64,000 nt of DNA from CBDCWQ01 sp965223435 (GTDB lineage Bacteria > Myxococcota > Kuafuiibacteriia > Kuafuiibacteriales > Kuafuiibacteriaceae). Where the stretch lies: the NCBI GenBank assembly GCA_965223435.1, contig CBDCWQ010000020.1:248001-312000 (forward strand), in the 5' to 3' direction. Below are positions 45,041 to 53,000 of this stretch, piece after piece; position 1 is the first letter of the stretch, and each line of letters opens with the position of its first letter. Below the pieces are notes generated by a model, which worked only from the letters and a program-made list of their open reading frames with translations, did not search any database and was not told the DNA's origin. Both the position numbers and the translations under genes were made by a program.

Positions 45041-45750
45041 TGGCGGCCCTCTCGCCTGCCGCGCCCAGAGCCTTGGCTCCCACGCAACTCAGGTGGCCCA
45101 TCCGTAGGCAACGCGAGTGAGCCGAGGGATGCGTGCCCAGCGCTGTCCCACCATGCTTCCAAGATCTCGCGGTGGTGCGGATTGATGCGCGCGGGAAGCG
45201 TGTTCGGGCCACAAAAAGCTCCGCTGACGATTTCATGAGAGAAGCGAAGAGGTCTGGCCTTTGCCTCGTTGACCGGTCTGGTGCCGTAGATGACCGTGAG
45301 GGTTCCGAAGCGATCGCTGAGAACCTTGTAGGGGTCTTCGATGGGGTCGATAACAAGTGTCGTTTCTTCGTGAATCTCACGCGCAAGCGCTTCTTTGAGC
45401 TCTTCTTTGTGACGAACAAAACCGCCGGGCAGCCCCCAGGGCCACGGCGGGCGGAACCGATGCTCGAGGAGCAATATTTCGTTGCGCTCGTTGGGGACAA
45501 TACCGAGCACTCCCACAAAGAAGGTATCATTCAAAAGCCTGAGAACCGTGGTCTTGAGTGAACACGGAAGAAAGCGCCACAGATGCTGGGCCCCTTTGAG
45601 GGCATGGTCCTTGCCTAGCATGCTTTGGCCCTCGGGAGGGGCTGTTGGTCTATCCGTTCCGTTTGAGTGAACGATTGCATGGGGGAGGCCATCATTGTGC
45701 GCTGCCGAGTTGGAGTTGGGTCGAAGTAAGGCCTTTAACACGTCCTTCAT
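45031..45750 (-). CDS. Nudix hydrolase
   Basis: Nudix enzymes hydrolyse nucleoside diphosphates linked to another moiety. The Nudix box spans about 110-132: GFVRHKEELKEALAREIHEET fits G-x5-E-x7-R-E-h-x-E-E. The flanking strand is ILLLEHRFRPPWPWGLPGG, a pattern common in ADP-ribose or NADH pyrophosphatase-like members; the substrate is not determined. The first 75 aa are an extra N-terminal segment ending in an amphipathic region. I chose the ATG at 45750 (239 aa) since the 33 codons upstream look non-coding. The last 35 codons overlap the hairpin repeat copy at 45069-45129, so the C-terminus may be acquired or eroded. Confidence 0.85.
   Translation of the reverse strand: MKDVLKALLRPNSNSAAHNDGLPHAIVHSNGTDRPTAPPEGQSMLGKDHALKGAQHLWRFLPCSLKTTVLRLLNDTFFVGVLGIVPNERNEILLLEHRFRPPWPWGLPGGFVRHKEELKEALAREIHEETTLVIDPIEDPYKVLSDRFGTLTVIYGTRPVNEAKARPLRFSHEIVSGAFCGPNTLPARINPHHREILEAWWDSAGHASLGSLALPTDGPPELRGSQGSGRGRREGRQKE
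45069..45129. repeat. Hairpin repeat, copy A
   Basis: An inverted repeat (CCTTGGCTC against GAGCCGAGG) encloses a loop segment CACGCAACTC...TGGCCCATCCGTA. The loop and the right arm are nearly identical to copy B at 46635-46695. It lies inside the 3' end of the Nudix gene. Confidence 0.6.
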
Positions 45751-45824
45751 CGGAGTAGAAGCTCGGGGCGGGAGACCTGGTGGGCATGTCTCGCGCGACA
45801 ACCGCGCGCGAAGGAGGACGGACC

Positions 45825-46590
45825 ATGAGCAAAATCCAGCATTTCGCAAAAGCCGATGTCGTTGACGCGTCTTTTCACGTCGACGCTGAAGTCACCACCA
45901 TGGGGCGTCAGCGCCGCCTTTGGGATAACCGGTGGCGTTGTGCGTTGCGCCTCTCCCAACACGGCGGTGAAACCGCCAAGGTAGACCCAGGCACACCGAA
46001 ATTCAGATCAAACCATATCAGCACCCCTCGCGCGTCGCGCACGAAATAGCGGTCCGAACAACTTGCAGGCCGGAGGCGGCCTTGCGCAGTTATCGGCGGG
46101 GTGAACCCGCCTGCTGCGCACATCCGCTCGCAAAGCTCGCTCCTGTTTCTTAGAAGCACCCCTCGCGCGTCGCGCACGAAATAACGGTCCGAACAACTTG
46201 CAGGCCGGAGGCGGCCTTGCGCAGTTATCGGCGGGGTGAACCCGCCTGCTGCGCACATCCGCTCGCAAAGCTCGCTCCTGTTTCTTAGAAGCACCCCTCG
46301 CGCGTCGCGCACGAAATAACGGTCCGAACAACTTGCAGGCCGGAGGCGGCCTTGCGCAGTTATCGGCGGGGTGAACCCGCCTGCTGCGCACATCCGCTCG
46401 CAAAGCTCGCTCCTGTTTCTTAGAAGTATTCTACGATCCGGACGATCCTTATGAGTCGGCTGTCGTACCGGGCGCAACCACGACGACTATTGCGATGGCG
46501 TTGTTGCTCGGGCTAGGAGCCATTGTTGCTGCTTGGGTTCTCGGGATGATGGGAGCACGAAAACCCAAGCAGCAGCGACAATCAGCCTGA
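45825..46590 (+). pseudogene. Small membrane-protein gene apparently split by a tandem-repeat insertion
   Basis: A strong start (AAGGAGG at 45811-45817, 7 bp before ATG 45825) begins a frame reading MSKIQHFAKADVVDASFHVD and continuing to about 46020, where the 135-bp repeats begin and a stop follows at 46047. After the repeats, from 46423 to the TGA at 46590, another frame reads EVFYDPDDPYESAVVPG, then a hydrophobic helix (IAMALLLGLGAIVAAWVLGMM) and a basic tail. The YDP-x-(N/D)P...A-x-x-PG pattern before a helix recalls the end of DUF3592 proteins. The two halves plausibly belong to one gene of about 120 codons. Their frames differ, so the insertion also disrupted phase. Confidence 0.5.
46021..46425. 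repeat. Three perfect tandem repeats of 135 bp
   Basis: Units at 46021-46155, 46156-46290 and 46291-46425 are identical except for one base (AAATAGC in unit 1, AAATAAC in units 2 and 3). Each unit contains several small palindromes: GCGCGTCGCGC, GGCCGGAGGCGGCC, GGCGGGGTGAACCCGCC and GCGAGC/GCTCGC. The unit could therefore fold into a multi-stem RNA. The minus strand is open through all three units (45 codons per unit), which follows from the period being a multiple of three. The near-perfect identity indicates recent amplification. Confidence 0.9.
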
Positions 46591-46634
46591 CTCAGCAATC
46601 GCATGTCGAAGCAGACCCATAGCATGGCGACTTA

Positions 46635-46695
46635 TCCCTCGGCTTACACGCAACTGAATTGGCCCATCCGTATGCAGCCCAAATCAGCCGAGGGA
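46635..46695. repeat. Hairpin repeat, copy B
   Basis: Perfect 10-bp arms TCCCTCGGCT (46635-46644) and AGCCGAGGGA (46686-46695) enclose CACGCAACTGAATTGGCCCA and then TCCGTATGCA, matching copy A at 45069-45129. Copy B is not within a gene. Confidence 0.65.
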
Positions 46696-46944
46696 CAAGT
46701 TTGACCAACCTTGGCAGAAAATACCCCGAAGCGGCGCGGGCCCTGTTGCGCGACGACTTCGTTTTGGTGCCAGGCAAGCAAAGGCCACGACCCAACCGTC
46801 GACGCTGATCTCCGCGTCAGGGGTATCCACGGTACAGAACCGACACCGTTTTGGGGCGAACCCTCTTTTTTGGCCACCCTTTTCGGACAAGAAAAAGGGC
46901 GTCGGGGTCAATTTGACCTGCATGGTGGATTCACCTGAAAACCG

Positions 46945-46973
46945 TTGACACCCCCGCACCCTTCTCATCGTAT
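46945..46973 (+). promoter_or_regulatory. Candidate sigma-70 promoter of the giant exported protein
   Basis: A consensus -35 TTGACA (46945-46950) is followed after 17 bp by TCGTAT (46968-46973), a weak -10. The start codon of the giant gene lies 58 bp further on, with AAGGAG at 47017-47022. The rest of the 440-bp gap from 46591 holds only hairpin copy B and no convincing gene. Confidence 0.4.
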
Positions 46974-47030
46974 GGCGCCCTGGACAGGGGGGATCGCCCC
47001 GACCGCCATGATACGCAAGGAGCATTCCAC

Positions 47031-50000
47031 GTGAGCAATCTTGACAGGCGAAAACGCCGAAGTGTCCTGCAGCTTGGCACCAGTCTTGGATTTTGTGTTT
47101 CCCTTGCGGCACAAGGCTCGATTTCCGAGGCCCAATCCCCCGCCGAGCTCCGGTTGCGCGTAGAACCCGGCTGGAATGCCTTGCCGGTTATCGAAACGCC
47201 AACCGATGCTGACACACCTCTGTGGTCTTCAATGTCTACCCAAGACAGCCAACAAAGAGTCTCGGATATCGAAAGTACGGTGTTTTCGCCAATCAGCGAA
47301 CCCCAGCTGATGGTGGGAGACGGCGCTTTCGAAAGCCAAGCGGTCCATTGGGTCTTTGCCAGTCAGGCACAAGACCTGACTCTTCCAAGCCCTCAAGAAA
47401 CCGTCGAAAAGAACACCGAACAAACGCGCACATCATCTTCCACAGTGGCGGAGGGGTGGCACGCAGTCCACTTCATCAAGACCCACATCTACGATGATCC
47501 CCAGGTCGATAGGGTCTTACGATGGGATCCCAGCGCCAAGGCCTACAAGGATCTCTCCGTAGGGGACCGCCTGGAGCCGACTGTAATGTACTGGCTCTAC
47601 CGAAGTGCGCCTGGCATGCTTTCCTTCTCAGTGCTGGGCGGCACCGCAAGGACGCCACAGCCTCTGACCACCGCGTCTGAAGTCGAGTCCCAAAAAACGC
47701 CCCGCAGTCTGGTCGAAGGTGCGCCCGTCATTGGCCTCGGAGACTTCGAAACCCCCTCGGTTGCGACCAAGAACGACGTTCATGCAGCCATGCCCAAAAG
47801 CGTGATCACCGGCCACGGCGAAAAGACCATGATTCACCTCGCATACATCGCAAAGGACGCGCAGGGTGACCACATCGAAGTCTTGCATTCCCTGAAGAGC
47901 GGCAGAGCAGGGTCGTTCAGAAGAGACCAAGGACGACGGGTGGCCACCGCCTCGCCGGGATGGACGATCACCGAACTCGCGGTGGCCGCCTCTTCGGAAA
48001 AGTTGGTCGTCGCTTGGATTGAAAAAGGCCGCGAAGGCGACAAGACGCTGATGCGCATCCAAAAAAAGCAGCTGATGTTCACCGGTGCCCAAGAGCCTAC
48101 ACTATCGATCGTTCAAGGCCCCCCAGGGGTCGGTGAGGCCGACCCGTCCTGGAAGCGAACCCTCAGCCTCGCCCTCGACCCCGATGGACACGTCCACATG
48201 ACTTGGAATCAAGCCAACCAAGTGTTGTACGCGTACGATTTTGAAATCGAGCGCACCCCCGATGGGCGCCCCCTCAACGTCTTCAACCAACACGTCCGTA
48301 CGCCGGCAACCGAAATCGTGAAGTACAAGGCCCAATATGCCCCCCGCGCCGACGGGCGCTGCGATTGCGAGGGCTGTTGGTGCGATGAATCGTATCCCAT
48401 CCGTGACGAGCCGGATCCCAAAAAAGATGGGCAACCGAGGGGACCCTACATCGACCGAACCCACGAAGCCTACGCGTACGCTCCGTCTCTTCACATCGAC
48501 CCGAAATCGGTCATGATCATCGCGAAGCAACTTCGCCTTTGGGAAGACCATCCGGTCCCAAGCGAGGCATGGCAACATATGCTCGCGAAGCCCATCTACA
48601 GCACGACCATTGTTCAACGCGCACAACCGACCAAATGGGTACAAGGTTGGCGCCAAACGTGGAAGACCGCCTATGAGCCGGGCGATGAGCACCGGTGGGC
48701 GGGCCTTGGGTTTCAGTACCAGTATCTGTATCAAGGAACATGGCATGAAGACGACCAAATCGTCTTCGCCCATCGGTTTTTGGATCGTGAAGACACGAAG
48801 AGCCCAGCGAAGAAGGAACATTCGGCGCATCACCCGGTCGCCCCGTGGAACCTCAGCGTGGTCGATGGGGATTTTGCGCCTCAAGTTTCACAAAAGCCAT
48901 CGTACCCCAAGGTGGCCCACATGCCTTCGGGTTCGCTGATCGCGGTGTACGAAAAAGGGCCCCAACATGACGCCAACCAGGCGGACGGCAACCCGCTCTT
49001 TTATGCCACTTCCGACGACGGCCAAGTCTGGGCTTCGCCGAAGAACCTCTTGGCTGAAGGCGAACCGCTCGCCGGCTACCTGCCTCAAGTCGCCATCAGT
49101 GGCCGTGGCGAAATCGGGGTGGCCTACTATCGGCCAAGTCTGAGCACAGATCTGGGTATTTCGGGTAGGGTCCAAATCGCTCGGAGTCGAGACCAGGGGC
49201 ACACCTGGAATGTAGACACTCTCAACGAAGAGCGGCGCACCGAGCGCTTGCTTGATGTGGCGCCGCTGCATGGAACCACGCTCGACACCGAAACCACGAC
49301 CAAAGCCGCCTACAGTGACCACTACGCGGGTGAACCCAGCCTGACCGCGGATGGCGACCTCTTTTTTGCCGCCTTTGTCCACCAGGCCAAAGAAGCCCAC
49401 AAGCGAAACCGGATTTTGACGACCCGGGCATCCCGCGACCAAAGCGTTCGGCAGCTGGATGCCACCGTAGAACGTCCGTCCAGCGCCACGAGCGCGCCGC
49501 CAACAGTGAAGGTCGCACTCGTCAACAAGCACCACGTCAAAGTGTACGATGCGCCCCCTGAAGAGCTTGTCACCGCCGTCGAAGCGTCTTTAGAGGCTTC
49601 CCCGCAACGCCCACTTTGGGCGTCCAACTCTGGCGCGCCCGCGCAAGCCAACGCGGCCCTCACCTCGTCCCCCCTTCCGATGCAGGTGGAACTGGTCGAG
49701 GGCGAAGCCGTCGTCTCATGGGCCCCGGCGGACGGACTCCACACCGACGAGGCTGTGCCCCCAAACCCAGGCCTCAACTACACCAAGGCCATCGCTGAGC
49801 GTGAAAGTCTCATCCGACGGACCACGCTCCAAGCCTCCGAGGGGGGGCGATACTACTATGCGGACTTCCATCCCCCCCTCAGCAGAGAAGGCGCGTATCA
49901 GGTGGAGTACCGTCCGGCCAACCATCGCTTCGGCGATGACCAAGTCCCTTTTGATCCCCGCGCCTCGCCGCTCTATGAAGGAGACGACCCAGATTCGATT

Positions 50001-53000
50001 CATCTGGCCGGATTCGAACGGGTGTGGGTCTATACGCTCGGCATCGCCCTGGCACAGCTGTCCCGAAGCCAAACGGTTCCCGGCCTGACCACCCCCGGAC
50101 ATCGCGCACGAACCCAAGCCATGGCCCGCTACCTGTGCGGCCATGCGGTGGTCGACCAAGCCAACCCCCAAGAGCTCAAAGGGTGGCACTTTTCATGGAA
50201 CACCACCGGCGACAGCTTCAAAGATCCTCGTCTGGTGACCGGCGCCAACGCGTGGGCCATTCACGGCCTCGGCGTGTTCATCACCTCCGAAGCGTTTGCG
50301 GATCTGCCTCAAGACGAAGAGCAGGCGTGGTTTAGGCAGTGCTACCAAAGCGCCCTACTCGGACTCCAAAGACATCGGCGGACTTTTGAGGTCGGCCACC
50401 AGGCCCGACAGGTCAGCCTCATGACCGCAGGCTGGAGCACCCGCGGACTGGAGGCGGTCGACCGACCCTTCCCGATCCAAGGAGACGGCGAAACTTCTCC
50501 GATTGAAGCCCACCATGAACGATGGGCCTACTACAGCGTCGTCGATGCCATCGGCTACGACGTCTACGATGAAGCGCAACCACCGGTCCTCAAGGCGTGT
50601 ACCCATTCCTCTCTGTGCTCCGCCGCCGACATACCCGAAGACGCGTGGCAGTCTTTCACCCTTTCCGAGCACGCGTGGGCTCGTCTCAAGCAGCCAGAAA
50701 TCGCCCGCAATGTGGTCACCGAGCACAACCTCGATGTTCTGAGCGTTCTCAATCACGCCCTGAACCACAACGGGGCGCTCGGATTGAACAACAAAGGCGC
50801 GCTTGAGGCATGGCGAAACGAGGTTCGTGACGGCATCTTCTACGCGCTTTGGGACCAGGTACCCCCTTCAAAGCTGGCGTACCTCGCCGAACGCGAGCCC
50901 CACAAACAAGCGTGGCTGAAAGACGAGGCGTCCACAGATGCCAAAAGCCCGATGGGCCGTATCGTCACCGGGGGGGCGTTCCAAGAGGACGGCACCTTCT
51001 CGAAGAGCAGCCACACCGCCATCGACAATTGCAGCTGGCTGGCCCTTTCCGTCGACTACCGTGACCTGCCCTCTTCAGACGAGGGCACGCCTTCCATCTA
51101 CGTCAGTCGACTCGAACGCTGCCTTCAGTACACCATCCTTCGTTTTGCCAAAAAGATGGGCTTCAGCGACAGCGGGCCCCAGTACTACGGAACCCACTAC
51201 TTCCAGAACGCATTTCGCGACCCGTACATCAACCCAAGCGATCTCCAAGAATCATCGTACCACTTGGAGGCGACGATGGGGCTCATCCTCGGTTTACACC
51301 GTTTTGTCGGCGCCCATCCTGAAGTCCAAAGCGCCGAGGGCCTCGAATACGAGGCAAAGAGGCTATGGGCCAATGCCCAAACCTTCACCCGAGACCACGG
51401 GTTTCCTTACTCAAGTCAACGGATCCAGGACCTTTCGACCTTGCTGTCTTCGAGTACGGCGATCCTTTGGTTTATCGATGTCCACGACGCCCTCGAAACA
51501 CCGCCCTCATCTTTCCCTCCCGCAGCCCTGGCGATGGGTCAAAGCTTCTTTGGTTCGGCCTCATTTTTGGGGGGGCTTGAAACCTCTCTCGCTTTGGGTC
51601 CCCGGCCGGAGGCGGCGGCTTACTGGGTCTACGGAGTCGAGGTCATCAAACAGCTCGGCGCCCGGGAGGCGCTCAAACTCGTCCTGACCGAAATCCTCGC
51701 GACCGGCGTGTTCACCGCCATCACCGGAGAGATTCATCAAGAAGAAATCAATGATCTGGTGGACCAGCTCCTCGTAGACGAGAACCACAACGTGGTGGTC
51801 GTGGAAGAACATGTTCCGTTCGAAGTTCCAGCGGGCTACGCGTACGTTGGACGGACTCCGCCCCTCGAACCGTCCAATCCCAAAGACTACTACACTTCCG
51901 TACGCGAAATTGTGAGCGCGTACCCATCGTATTGGGAAGAAGCGTTTTCTGACAGCATCATTGCCAACTTGGGTTTTGGTGTAGGCAGCACCACCGAAGA
52001 ACAAGAAGAAGCCGCACAGGCCCTTCGCGCCATGTTCCAAAACGCGATTCCCCAAGACGTCATTCTCCAAAAGACGTGGGACGGAATCGAAGTTTACCGC
52101 AAGCTCCGTCTCTTTCAACCGCTCGACCGATTCTATCAGGCGCCCCGGGGTGTGGTGCTCCATCTCAGTCCGGACCACGAGGGTCCCAAGCTCATTCACC
52201 ACCAGCCAGGATCTTGGACGAATTGGTACGAGGGTGAAATCGCCGCCTCTGACATTCCAGAAGCCTACAAAGACACCTACATCCAATGGATCCACCAATG
52301 GCTCCTCGACATCGTACTCGGCGTACCGAGCTGCAAACAACACCGCGTCTCGGATGCCTTCGGCGTCACCGTTCCTTCACGCTGCCCCGATAAGCCGCCC
52401 GGATGGGACCATTGGCGGACCGAAGCCACAAAAGACATCCCGAAGGGCGGACTCATCGGAGCGCCCTCCATCACGCCTCCCCCGGCCCCCCCCCCACGTC
52501 ATCCACCCCAAGACACGGGTGGCTTTTTCGGTCCCCAGCAAAAACTCACGTTGGAACTGCTCCGTAAGGTGGTGGGGCAAAAATACCTGCCGAATTCATT
52601 GAGTCCAGAGAACCCACACGCAGAACAAAACTTCCAGGCAAAGGTCCTCCTCGCATGGCAGGCCATCTACGAACCGGAGTCCCAATACGACATCCATGGG
52701 TACTACGCAAAGGATCCAGAATACAACAATGTGTTGTGGAATATTGGTTTTGGCACCCCGCTTTTTGCGAGGAACTACGAAAAGTCGCCCGACGAAAAAT
52801 GGGACGAATACGACACGATGACCGCAAGGTTCTACAATCCTCCATCTTTGGTACAAGCCACCGTGACGGGACCCAGGCTCGACCCCCAAATTTGGGTCGC
52901 GTACCGAAAAAAATGGGACCTTCCAGTTATCCCAGCTGCCAACTATGGGGTGTACGCGGAACGTTCGGAAGCAGTAGTTCCTGCACACGCCGGAAATGAA

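Noticed and set aside
46021..46425. CRISPR array
   Set aside because: The repeats are directly adjacent 135-bp units without unique spacers.
45908..46477. Minus-strand 189-aa repeat protein over the 135-bp units
   Set aside because: No start signal or family match. The open frame follows from a 135-bp period being a multiple of three.
46684..47112. Minus-strand 142-aa frame upstream of the giant protein
   Set aside because: It overlaps the promoter and signal-peptide region and shows no domain or ribosome-binding site.
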